Origin: an uncultured Mucilaginibacter sp.
GTDB taxonomy: Bacteria > Bacteroidota > Bacteroidia > Sphingobacteriales > Sphingobacteriaceae
Direction of reading: 5' to 3'
Assembly (NCBI GenBank): GCA_903887275.1
Contig: CAISPD010000094.1
Coordinates: 1-55,936, forward strand
DNA: 55,936 nucleotides
Shown here piece by piece: positions 34,296-42,906 of this stretch. Below the pieces are notes generated by a model. It had not been told where the DNA came from. It saw nothing but the letters and a program-made list of their open reading frames with translations, and ran no database searches. How positions within the stretch are numbered: the stretch's first letter is position 1; every line of letters starts with the position of its first letter. Both the position numbers and the translations under genes were made by a program.

Positions 34296-35933
34296 TTATT
34301 GAGGTTTATAATTTTTAGGTTTTTTAACCGAATAGTGCGGCTTACCGGCAGGGCTGATCTCAGGAGCACCTACCATCGTCATAGCACATCGGAAACCAAC
34401 AGTAGCACTTGATTCATCCTCGTCCATAAAGCGGCGTGTTGCAGGATTAAGCCAGAAGGCCATATCGTTCCATGAACCGCCTTTATAAACTTTCGACTTA
34501 TCATTAACCAGTGTAGTTGTACCGTAAAGTGAATTATTCACGGAGTCGGCTGCACCTCGGAAGTCGGGGTTGTAAGGTTTACTACCAGGAGCTTCGGGAG
34601 TGGAATTTCCAGCACCGCCATTAGCAGCAGATTGCTGATTTGCAATCATTTGTTCGTAAGTCAGCTTTTTGTTAGACTTAGCTGCGTCCAGGATCGGTTT
34701 ACCGTATTTATCTTTAGCATAGGTACCTTTATTAACGTCGGCCATACGCTTATCTTTATATTCATTACCGCGGAACGGGTTGAAATCTTCGAATTCTTCG
34801 AACGAAGTTTGACGATAAGTATCCTGTACCCACTCGTTTACGTTGCCGGCCATCTGATACAAACCAAAATCATTCGGTGGATATGTCCTTACAGGCGCAG
34901 TGATTTCAGCTTTATCGTTCAGATAACCACCTACACCCATATTATCACCCAGGCCACGTTTAAAGTTGGCAAGGATCAAACCGCGTGTTTTCTGCTTTGC
35001 TGAACGTACACCCAAACCATTCCAGGGATATACTTTATTGTTGTCGATATTTTCGAATTCAGTATTGCCAATAAGTGAAAGCGCGGCATATTCCCATTCA
35101 GCCTCAGAAGGCAAACGGTACTTTTGTTTTAGGATACCGTCTTCAATTCGAACAGGGCGAACAGGTTGTTTGTTATTTCCTTTAGCATTTCCAGCGCCAG
35201 CACCAGTTGAAGCAGTTGGGCTGATATCCGGCATCATTTTCTTACCGTCGATGCCCTGACCTTTATATTGACCATTCAGGTATATATCTGTATTGAAAGG
35301 ATCTTTATTCGCTGGTTTTCCGGCTCCTGCAGTAGCTTTACCTTTACCGCCGCCAGCAGCATCTTTCCAGCTTACCATACGTCCGGTTTCACGCAAAATT
35401 GTTTCGTTCATACGGTCAGTACGCCAGGTGCAATATTCTTGTGCCTGATCCCAGCTAACACCTACAACGGGATAATCCTGAAAAGCAGGGTGACGAAGAT
35501 AGTTTTCTACATATGGGTCATTGTATGACAAAGGACGGCGCCAAACCAGCGTATCCGGAATTGCGTCATAGTATAATTTATGATCATTAGGGAAAGTAAT
35601 GCCTATCCAGTGCATATAATCAAGCCAGTCCTGATTTGACACTTCTGTTTCGTCCATATAGAATGATGGAACAGTAACCCTGCGGCGAACATTATTATAA
35701 TCGTATGTTACGTCCTGATCAGCACTGCCTCCCATTACGAATGTACCGCCTTCAATCGCTACCAGACCGGGCCCGGGAGCTGGATGAGCCTGCCTGAAAC
35801 GTTCATAACCTCCGTTATTCTTGTCGTTGTAAACCATTCCGGTTTTTGACGATCTTTCCGGCTTACTACAACTGCTCATTAACGCACTTAAACCAATCAG
35901 TGCGGTGGCCGTTCTCGTAAAAAGTAATTTCAT
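34296..35933 (-). CDS. gldJ: GldJ/GldK-like gliding-motility lipoprotein (SUMF1 fold)
   Basis: A 545-residue lipoprotein (lipobox LSALMSSC). A formylglycine-generating-enzyme/SUMF1 fold without obvious enzymatic need: EGGTFVMGGSADQD, FYMDETEVSNQDW, YPVVGVSWDQAQEYCTWR, YRLPSEAEWEYAA, AGNVNEWVQDTYR, YKGGSWNDMAFWLNP, SATVGFRCAM. Gly/Ala/Asn-rich inserts sit near residues 195-260 and 430-460. In Flavobacterium gldJ lies beside porU-porV, and here the neighbour is porV, which favours GldJ over GldK. It belongs to the outer-membrane ring and gliding machinery linked to type IX secretion. Confidence 0.7.
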   Translation of the reverse strand: MKLLFTRTATALIGLSALMSSCSKPERSSKTGMVYNDKNNGGYERFRQAHPAPGPGLVAIEGGTFVMGGSADQDVTYDYNNVRRRVTVPSFYMDETEVSNQDWLDYMHWIGITFPNDHKLYYDAIPDTLVWRRPLSYNDPYVENYLRHPAFQDYPVVGVSWDQAQEYCTWRTDRMNETILRETGRMVSWKDAAGGGKGKATAGAGKPANKDPFNTDIYLNGQYKGQGIDGKKMMPDISPTASTGAGAGNAKGNNKQPVRPVRIEDGILKQKYRLPSEAEWEYAALSLIGNTEFENIDNNKVYPWNGLGVRSAKQKTRGLILANFKRGLGDNMGVGGYLNDKAEITAPVRTYPPNDFGLYQMAGNVNEWVQDTYRQTSFEEFEDFNPFRGNEYKDKRMADVNKGTYAKDKYGKPILDAAKSNKKLTYEQMIANQQSAANGGAGNSTPEAPGSKPYNPDFRGAADSVNNSLYGTTTLVNDKSKVYKGGSWNDMAFWLNPATRRFMDEDESSATVGFRCAMTMVGAPEISPAGKPHYSVKKPKNYKPQ

Positions 35934-36101
35934 ATTTTACTAATTATTTGACGTGTAAATCTAAAAAAAATGAATTAATAATTAACTCTTGTGGCACATT
36001 AATTTCTAAAAAAGGTCAAACCTTTGTTTGCCTTTAAACGTAAAAACCTGCATTGAGTTACACTAATCTATCAATTTTAACTCAAATCGGTAAATATTTG
36101 A

Positions 36102-36145
36102 ATCTCTATATATTAAAGAGCAGGAAATTGTGTTTTTATAGAGAT
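36102..36145. repeat. Inverted repeat upstream of porV
   Basis: ATCTCTATA (36102-36110) and its exact complement TATAGAGAT (36137-36145), 26 bases apart, in the 248-bp divergent region of the gldJ-like gene and porV. Possible operator or mRNA hairpin. Confidence 0.45.
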
Positions 36146-36181
36146 ACTGATATTTTTCAATTTTAAATTTAAATTGCACCA

Positions 36182-37366
36182 ATGAAGTTTCTTACTACCC
36201 GTTTCAGCCGCATATTATTGTTTGCCGCCCTTGTTTTGCCTGTTTCTGTATTTGCTCAGTCTATTGGTCAGGGGGGTACAAACACTAATGGGAGCAATTC
36301 ATCGCAGATACCCACTGCAGTGCCGTTTTTATTGATAACGCCGGATTCAAGATCGGGCGGCATGGGCGAAGCTGGCGTTGCCACATCTCCTGATGTTAAT
36401 GCTAACTATTGGAATCCTTCTAAATTAGCGTTCCTGGAGAGCGATGACGATGTTTCAGCGTCATACAGTCCATGGTTACGTAACCTGGTACCTGATGTTA
36501 GTTTATCTTATATAGCTTACGCTCACAAACTCGACGACCGGAACACCTTTGGGGCCTCACTGCGCTATTTCAATCTTGGTTCAATTGAGCTTACCGACGC
36601 TTCTCAACAGTCATTAGGCACCTATACACCCAATGAATTTTCTATTGATGGATCTTTTGCCCGTAAGTTTGGTAACGATTTTTCATTAGGTTTAAGCCTG
36701 CGTTATATCCACTCAAGTCTTGCTAATGGTTCATTTTTATCCGGACAGCAGGTTAAAGCTGGTAATGCCGTAGCTGCCGATATTTCGCTCTACTATAACA
36801 AACCGATAGAGGAATTTGGAAAGAGTGCGACATTTTCATTCGGTACCAATATTTCAAATATTGGCTCAAAGATCAGTTACACCGATAACGGAACTAAATA
36901 CTTTCTTCCTACTAACCTTAAGATCGGCATTGCCAATACCATCAATATTGATGAATACAGCCAATTCACTTTTGCGCTCGACCTGAACAAACTGCTGGTA
37001 CCAACGCCACCAATATTGGATGCCAACGGTAATATAGTTAAGGGTAAGAGTGCTGATGTTTCGGTTCCAGCCGGTATTTTTGAGTCATTTACTGATGCGC
37101 CAAATGGCTTTAGCCAGGAGTTGCAGCAGATCAATATCTCGCCAGGAATTGAATATTGGTACAACAAACAATTTGCCTTACGCGCCGGATATTTCTACGA
37201 GAACCCCAATAATGGCGGCCTGCATTATTTTACGCTGGGCACCGGATTTCGGTATGATATTTTTGCTTTCGATTTTGCCTATATTGCAGCCAGCCAGCAA
37301 AGCAGCCCTTTAGCGAACACCCTTCGGTTTACGCTGATGCTTAACATAGGCTCTGGTAAAAAATAA
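36182..37366 (+). CDS. porV: Type IX secretion system outer-membrane protein PorV
   Basis: A 394-residue outer-membrane beta-barrel with a signal peptide (MKFLTTRFSRILLFAALVLPVSVFA). The N-terminal motif FLLITPDSRSGGMGEAGVATSPDVNANYWNPSKL is diagnostic of PorV (LptO). Alternating amphipathic strands run to a terminal strand ending in LMLNIGSGKK. PorV carries cargo from the SprA channel to the sortase PorU at the cell surface. Its stop overlaps ispF (TAATG). Confidence 0.94.
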   Translation: MKFLTTRFSRILLFAALVLPVSVFAQSIGQGGTNTNGSNSSQIPTAVPFLLITPDSRSGGMGEAGVATSPDVNANYWNPSKLAFLESDDDVSASYSPWLRNLVPDVSLSYIAYAHKLDDRNTFGASLRYFNLGSIELTDASQQSLGTYTPNEFSIDGSFARKFGNDFSLGLSLRYIHSSLANGSFLSGQQVKAGNAVAADISLYYNKPIEEFGKSATFSFGTNISNIGSKISYTDNGTKYFLPTNLKIGIANTINIDEYSQFTFALDLNKLLVPTPPILDANGNIVKGKSADVSVPAGIFESFTDAPNGFSQELQQINISPGIEYWYNKQFALRAGYFYENPNNGGLHYFTLGTGFRYDIFAFDFAYIAASQQSSPLANTLRFTLMLNIGSGKK

Positions 37367-37848
37367 TGGGTAAAATAAAGGTAGGTTTTGGTTTCGATGT
37401 TCATCAGTTAAAGGCAGAGCACCCTTTTATTTTAGGCGGAGTAAACCTCGAACATCATGCCGGTGCATTCGGGCATTCAGACGCTGATGTAATACTACAT
37501 GCTATTTGTGATGCTCTTTTAGGTGCAGCTAACCTGCGCGATATAGGTTTTCATTTCTCGAATAAAGATGATCGCTGGAAAGGTATCAGCAGCCTGGTGC
37601 TTTTGCAACATGTGATCAAACTACTCGCCGAAAAAGGCTGGTCAGTTGGCAATATAGATGCCATGGTGGTGCTTGAAGAGCCAAAGATCAATCCCCATAT
37701 TCCGGCTATGAAGGCCAATATAGCCGCCGCAGCCGGCATTAGTGAGGAGGACATCTCCATCAAAGCTACGACAAACGAACAGATGGGTTTCATAGGGCGC
37801 CAGGAAGGCGTAGTTGCCTATGCAGTATGTCTGATCGAAAAAGTATAA
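37366..37848 (+). CDS. ispF: 2-C-methyl-D-erythritol 2,4-cyclodiphosphate synthase
   Basis: A 160-residue enzyme of the non-mevalonate isoprenoid pathway. Metal-binding GFGFDVHQL (D10, H12), HSDADVILHAICDALLGAANLRDIGFHF, and TTNEQMGFIGRQEGVVAYAV near the end are all present. Coupled to porV by start-stop overlap, although the functions are unrelated. Confidence 0.97.
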   Translation: MGKIKVGFGFDVHQLKAEHPFILGGVNLEHHAGAFGHSDADVILHAICDALLGAANLRDIGFHFSNKDDRWKGISSLVLLQHVIKLLAEKGWSVGNIDAMVVLEEPKINPHIPAMKANIAAAAGISEEDISIKATTNEQMGFIGRQEGVVAYAVCLIEKV

Positions 37849-37905
37849 TACTTCGTGATATAGCTGGTTGCGGTGTTGCGGAGGCGTCTTTAATTATTCA
37901 GGATA

Positions 37906-40900
37906 TCAGCCTTTGATCGGATCTTTTACCTTCACGTTGCCGGTACGTTTCAATACACCCCATCCGCTCATTTCGCCCTTCAAAGCTTTTCGCAGCGATT
38001 TAAACAATACATAATACATCAGCTGTCGCCAGATAAAGCGTTGCGGAATAATGTAAACCAGCTTTCGGTAGCTCTCCTTCTCCATCTTGAATGCAATGAT
38101 GGACACCAGAAAATCAACAAAAACGAAAATGATATAATAAGTAAGAATATGCCATGGCTTGTCGCCAAACAGGCCAATAACCATCATCAGATCTGCAAGT
38201 GGTGAGAATAATGGCAGGATGATTTGGAATACAAGAATATTAGGCATTCCTACCATCCCAAAAAACTTATACTTCTTGTTAAATAAAGCATCCCGGTTTT
38301 TCCAGAAACTTTGGATCACTCCGAAGCTCCAACGGAAACGTTGCTTTAAGAGAGCTCCCAGTGTCTCGGGCGCTTCGGTATAAGCAATGGCATCAGCACA
38401 GTTTTTGATCACATACCCTTGTTTTAAAATGCGCATGGTAAGGTCGCAATCTTCTGCTAACGTATCTGAAGTAAATGCGCCTGCTTTAAATACCGCTTCC
38501 TTACGGAATGCACCGATAGCACCCGGCACTACGGTAATGCTGTTGATCAGGTCGAAAGCGCGGCGATCCATATTTTGAGCCGTAATGTATTCGATCGATT
38601 GCCACATGGTGATGATATTGTTTTCGTTACCCACTTTAACGGTTCCTGCAACGGCACCAATTTCGTCATCGGTAAAATAAGCCATCAACTGGCGTACGGC
38701 ATCATTTTTAAGTTGGGTATCGGCATCGATACAAACTGCGAAATCATATTTGGCATGTGATATACCAAAATTTAATGCAGATGCCTTGCCGCCATTAGGT
38801 TTGGTTAAAACGTTAACAATGGGGTGATTGCCATAGGCATTATTTACAATTTCGTAGGTTTTGTCCTTCGATCCGTCATCAATAAATATGATCTCGAACA
38901 AAGGATATTCGATCAATAATAAACTTTCAATTGTTTTTATTGCCGTAACCTCTTCATTATAGGCCGGCACAATGATACTTACCGGGTAAAGGATAGGCTC
39001 ATCGGTACGGTTGGCTTTTTCTTTCTTGTCTTCATAAAACTGACGTATAGCCAGTACGGCGATCAGCACAATACGACCTAATGCCAGAAATATAGCAGAA
39101 AGGAACAGGTACAACATAAACCAGTTGCCATAAAAAGTTCCCTGTACAAAAATATCGTATAATGTACCCATAACGCCGCTATTGGCATCATCGCGGATAG
39201 GGGGCATCAGATCGGCTTTGGTTTTGTGCAGTACGTCGGCAATGGTGGTAAAAGTATAACCGTGACTTTTGAAATAATGTATGATTCCCGGCAATGCTTT
39301 TACCGTTTCTTCGCGGGTATCGCCTCCGGCATCATGCAATAACAGCATGGAACCTGCATCTTTTTGCCTGATGGTGCGGGCCAGAATACTGTCTGCGGTT
39401 ACACCGGGCTGCCAATCCCAGGGGTCAATTGATTCACCTATCGTGATATAACTTTGTCTCCGGCTTTCAGCTACCGGAATAACTTCAGCAAGTGTCTGAG
39501 GTTCGGCATCCGCATTAAATGGTGGGCGAAACAAGATAGTACTTCTGCCGGTTACAGATTCTATGAGTTTGCGCGTTGCGTTAAGTTCAAGGTTTACCCT
39601 TTGTATGCTAATGGTAGAAATATCGGGGTGGAAGAAGGTATGGTTGCCGATCTCATAACCGTCTTCATATTCCCTGCGCAAAATGGATATGTTTTTTTCA
39701 GCCATTGAACCAACCACAAAGAATGCAGCCGGCACATGTTCACGTTTCAGAATGTCAAGTATGCGGGGGGTAAATTCAGGGTCGGGGCCATCATCAAAAG
39801 TTAAAACTACTTTGCGTGGTGCATAGCCATAGCGCCTGATCACATATTTTGTTGGCAGCTTGATGTAACGTTGATTAGTTATGGCATAGTTAACGGTATC
39901 GATCGACACATTGATCTGCCCGGTAGTTGGTGTAGTTACCAGGTCGAGTACCTCACCGTCGCCGGCATAGTCGATGCGGTTATTTAAGCCGACGGTTTGA
40001 AGTTTTTTCAGATCGAGCCCGGTTTTATGCAGTGAGTCGATCGATAAGTTCTTTTGGAAAAAGCTCCAAAGGCGCGGATCTTCCGAACCAAGACGCCACA
40101 AGGCAACGCCTCCGGTGGCCCAATCGTCGGCCATTCGGATAATGTTAAAATTGGTAGCTGCGTCGGTAAAGTAAACCGTGTGCTCCAAACTGTCCAGGTC
40201 AAAATAGGTATAATGTAGATTTGCCGAAGCAGGGTCGTAGCTTATAGGGCTTTTATTTTCTTGAGCATAACTAATGGCCTGAAGGTAACTGGCAGGCTTC
40301 CCGGTACTGCTTTCAGGCCAATCATATCCACCGCCCTGTACAGTAAGGATAACTTTCTCGCTAGGTATTTTGGTGCAAACCTTATCCAGTATCTCTTCAA
40401 CCCAATGCTGGTTTGAAAGATCGCCGGGATTGCTGTCTTCAGTATGTTCATCAATAGCCATAATGAACAGGTAATCGTTGAAGTGCTGCAGTTTTACAAT
40501 ATCGTATTGCTCATCCTCCGGAATTACGTTGGTAGTAACCAGGTAGCCAAGCGGATGAAGTGTAGCATAAAACTCTTTTTCAAGCGTTACAAAGTCTTTG
40601 TCGTTCCGATCCTTTATTTCTTCAAACTCAAGGTTAACACCTCTGAAATGGAACTTAGCAAGTTGTTTGGCAACGCTGTTGATAAATGTTGCGCGAAGTT
40701 TCTTTTTCTTAACGATCCGATAAATATCCTTGCTATCAAACCCGCCATGCTGATTATCAAAATTGATATAATTGGAAAGTGAAATCAGAATAGGTTTATT
40801 GTATTTCTTGTTCAGGTTGGTTAAGCCAGTATCAATTTTAGTTGTGATGGTATCTGCGTTCCTGGTAACCGTAAATCCTTCACTCACAACCATATCGAGG

Positions 40901-41274
40901 CGTGCAATATGATCCACCAATGATGTGTATGCCTGAGGCTCCCAGGCACGGTAAAAACCGGCATTGATACGATCTTTATTATTTGGGTGCTTTAACTGGT
41001 GCAGGCGAAGATTTCGACGCAAAGCATCAATCTTTTCGGTATCTATTTTAAATGCCCGGAATTTGGTCGACCTTTTTAACTGCTCCAGCTCTTCGTGAGA
41101 TAGCTTTTTGGGCGCCGGATTAAGATTTGGTAAGGCAGGATATTGTTTAGAGGTTACTGTAATAGCTGCACCGACAACGGCTGCTGCCAAAACAATGATC
41201 AGGCCGCGGCTAAGCCACTTAAAACGGGTCCACCTTCCCGGCGTATCAGTTTGAAAAACCTGTTTATCAGCCAT
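37906..41274 (-). CDS. GH18-like / polysaccharide deacetylase / family-2 glycosyltransferase fusion
   Basis: A 1122-residue inner-membrane enzyme. Order: TM helix (~22-42); GH18-like domain (~70-450) with RGVNLEFEE at 211-219, where the usual DxxDxDxE has Arg and Glu for two Asp but keeps the last Glu (E218); NodB deacetylase (~485-685) with TFDDGPD, NHTFFH (H545, H549), RPPFNAD and LLLHD; TM (~715-745); processive GT2 (~762-985) with DD799-800, DAD850-852, EDCD and QRFRW; then further TM segments. It resembles the PgaB plus PgaC pair of poly-N-acetylglucosamine synthesis in one chain, with hydrolase and deacetylase outside and transferase inside. It probably makes and trims an exopolysaccharide. 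No Pga-type export partners are nearby. Confidence 0.9.
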   Translation of the reverse strand: MADKQVFQTDTPGRWTRFKWLSRGLIIVLAAAVVGAAITVTSKQYPALPNLNPAPKKLSHEELEQLKRSTKFRAFKIDTEKIDALRRNLRLHQLKHPNNKDRINAGFYRAWEPQAYTSLVDHIARLDMVVSEGFTVTRNADTITTKIDTGLTNLNKKYNKPILISLSNYINFDNQHGGFDSKDIYRIVKKKKLRATFINSVAKQLAKFHFRGVNLEFEEIKDRNDKDFVTLEKEFYATLHPLGYLVTTNVIPEDEQYDIVKLQHFNDYLFIMAIDEHTEDSNPGDLSNQHWVEEILDKVCTKIPSEKVILTVQGGGYDWPESSTGKPASYLQAISYAQENKSPISYDPASANLHYTYFDLDSLEHTVYFTDAATNFNIIRMADDWATGGVALWRLGSEDPRLWSFFQKNLSIDSLHKTGLDLKKLQTVGLNNRIDYAGDGEVLDLVTTPTTGQINVSIDTVNYAITNQRYIKLPTKYVIRRYGYAPRKVVLTFDDGPDPEFTPRILDILKREHVPAAFFVVGSMAEKNISILRREYEDGYEIGNHTFFHPDISTISIQRVNLELNATRKLIESVTGRSTILFRPPFNADAEPQTLAEVIPVAESRRQSYITIGESIDPWDWQPGVTADSILARTIRQKDAGSMLLLHDAGGDTREETVKALPGIIHYFKSHGYTFTTIADVLHKTKADLMPPIRDDANSGVMGTLYDIFVQGTFYGNWFMLYLFLSAIFLALGRIVLIAVLAIRQFYEDKKEKANRTDEPILYPVSIIVPAYNEEVTAIKTIESLLLIEYPLFEIIFIDDGSKDKTYEIVNNAYGNHPIVNVLTKPNGGKASALNFGISHAKYDFAVCIDADTQLKNDAVRQLMAYFTDDEIGAVAGTVKVGNENNIITMWQSIEYITAQNMDRRAFDLINSITVVPGAIGAFRKEAVFKAGAFTSDTLAEDCDLTMRILKQGYVIKNCADAIAYTEAPETLGALLKQRFRWSFGVIQSFWKNRDALFNKKYKFFGMVGMPNILVFQIILPLFSPLADLMMVIGLFGDKPWHILTYYIIFVFVDFLVSIIAFKMEKESYRKLVYIIPQRFIWRQLMYYVLFKSLRKALKGEMSGWGVLKRTGNVKVKDPIKG

Positions 41275-41413
41275 TTATTTGGTTTATAACTAAAGATTCG
41301 AGATAAGAGGTAATCAAAGGATTGTTAAGCTGTTCGGTTTATACAGATTAATTTAATCATTAAAATATTATGACCTTCGGCCTTTTATCTAAAATCAAAT
41401 CGCTGCAAATATA

Positions 41414-41572
41414 TTATTTTACTTTAGGTGGTTCAATATGCGAAAAATCTACACCGCATTTGCAGTTTTCGCCACAGCCTTTTTTTGCTGTGAAGCTTTT
41501 GTAAAGCATCCTTCCTACATAAAAGACAGCACCGGCAAAAAGCAATGCTACGATCATTAACTGGTAATTCAT
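41414..41572 (-). CDS. FeoB-associated-type Cys-rich small membrane protein
   Basis: A 52-residue protein: MNYQLMIVALLFAGAVFYVGRML (one helix), a basic patch, then KKGCGENCKCGVDF with three closely spaced Cys, ending PPKVK. This is the layout of the small FeoB-associated Cys-rich membrane protein family. No feoA or feoB lies in the window, so it is an orphan here. A TAAATTTG box (41577-41584) sits 4 bases before the ATG. Confidence 0.68.
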   Translation of the reverse strand: MNYQLMIVALLFAGAVFYVGRMLYKSFTAKKGCGENCKCGVDFSHIEPPKVK

Positions 41573-41576
41573 GTCA

Positions 41577-41584
41577 CAAATTTA
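41577..41584 (-). promoter_or_regulatory. Promoter -7 box for the Cys-rich small protein
   Basis: TAAATTTG on the minus strand followed by TGAC and the ATG at 41572, the same almost leaderless spacing seen at nuoA. Confidence 0.45.
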
Positions 41585-41635
41585 ATACATTTCCAGCTCT
41601 TATATACGTCTGTAATGCCTAATTAGTATAAGGTT

Positions 41636-42829
41636 TTACTTTCGCATGAAGGCAACCGTGCCTCCAACCCAGTCAAAATCTTTATTGTAACGTACGCCGA
41701 TCATTTTTCCCCTGCTTAAACGCGCAAGGTTTATAGCCAGCGTTGGCTTACTTGCGCCATCTGGCCAAAGGTATAGCAGGCGGACTTCGATTTTTACGCC
41801 ACCATCAGGGGCCTGTAATACAGGTTCATAATTTACCTTTTCCTGCAATATCCAATTCTGCGGATCTTTGATGTTTTCGATATCTTCTTTTTTTACATCG
41901 ATAATAACCCCCTGTCCGGCGAAGGAAAAAAGTGGTTTCAAAACATAGTTTTCAAGATCACTGGGTATTGATTGGATGTCTTTTAAAAACCGGGTCTTGG
42001 GTACATAATCGCCCTTCAGGAATGGCATGGTAAATTTGCTGATGCGGTAAAACCAGTTGGGGTGGGTTATCCATTCTACATCCAGCGGCTTTCTGATATC
42101 TACTACTTTATCAAAAATATCCGGATCGCTTTCAATCTCGTCAAAAATCAGCCGGTTATAAACCCGTTTGATCTGCTTTAAAGCGCCCCTTGTTTTATAA
42201 AATAACTGCCCATTTTGTTCAATTAGTTCGTTCAGGGCCAATACTGGTATTCCCAGAAACTTTTGGGTGATATAAAAATCGACAGCCGTTTTCTGATCAG
42301 GCGCATTAACGTCCATTAATACCACCTCCTCCGGCTGAAACTTACCGATGATTGTTTCTTTTAATAGGTTCAGGTATTGTGCTTTATCGGTTCCGTTGAA
42401 AAATATTGTCCATTCGTCACCGATAGCAAAACTTTCGCGGTATGAATCTGCCAAATGGACCTGGAAACCATAGAGCGATGGGAAACCCTGCAATTCGATC
42501 AATTTGGGAACTATATTTCCATCGGCATCCTTACATACGCCAAAGTCAAGCGCGATGAAATGCGCATGATCGTTCTCTCGAGCCACCTTCCAATTTTCCG
42601 GAATGGCCCTGTCAGTCAGCTCTTTGAAATTGGGCTGCATAATCACGTCGATGATATCCCTGCCAGCTGCCAGCAGCTTATCGCGGAAATCATCCGTGAG
42701 GAAAACTGGGCTCTCGGCCACCCTGAACTGAACAGGCTTTGAAAGCCCATCATTCAGCGCATGCAGAAAATCAGTATACTTTTCTTCAGTAAAGTGCTCG
42801 TTAAATATTTTCCGTGCAGCAGCATCCAT
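41636..42829 (-). CDS. Uncharacterised ATP-grasp-like ligase in the amidoligase cluster
   Basis: A 397-residue cytoplasmic protein. I do not recognise a characterised family. The C-terminal third looks like an ATP-grasp core: NYVLKPLFSFAGQGVIIDV (nucleotide-binding Lys and Gly loop), NWILQEKVNYEPVL, EVRLLYLWPDG, LAINLARLSRGKM and WVGGTVAFMRK. The N-terminal half includes HFIALDFGVCKDADGNIVPKLIELQGFPS, an acidic motif that could bind an amino acid or metal. Last gene of a five-gene minus-strand run, 77 bp after the amidotransferase. Forming an amide or peptide bond is the likely reaction type; substrates unknown. Confidence 0.6.
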   Translation of the reverse strand: MDAAARKIFNEHFTEEKYTDFLHALNDGLSKPVQFRVAESPVFLTDDFRDKLLAAGRDIIDVIMQPNFKELTDRAIPENWKVARENDHAHFIALDFGVCKDADGNIVPKLIELQGFPSLYGFQVHLADSYRESFAIGDEWTIFFNGTDKAQYLNLLKETIIGKFQPEEVVLMDVNAPDQKTAVDFYITQKFLGIPVLALNELIEQNGQLFYKTRGALKQIKRVYNRLIFDEIESDPDIFDKVVDIRKPLDVEWITHPNWFYRISKFTMPFLKGDYVPKTRFLKDIQSIPSDLENYVLKPLFSFAGQGVIIDVKKEDIENIKDPQNWILQEKVNYEPVLQAPDGGVKIEVRLLYLWPDGASKPTLAINLARLSRGKMIGVRYNKDFDWVGGTVAFMRK

Positions 42830-42866
42830 AAAAATTAAAGATCAAAATGCTAACCTTATTAACTAA

Positions 42867-42882
42867 CCCGATAGCTATCGGG
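42867..42882. repeat. Perfect 16-bp palindrome
   Basis: CCCGATAGCTATCGGG, self-complementary throughout, between the amidotransferase and ATP-grasp-like genes. I have seen this palindrome repeatedly in Bacteroidota intergenic DNA, where it behaves like a REP or terminator stem. No T-run follows here. Confidence 0.6.
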
Positions 42883-42906
42883 AAAACTCCTACAAGCGAT
42901 ATAACC

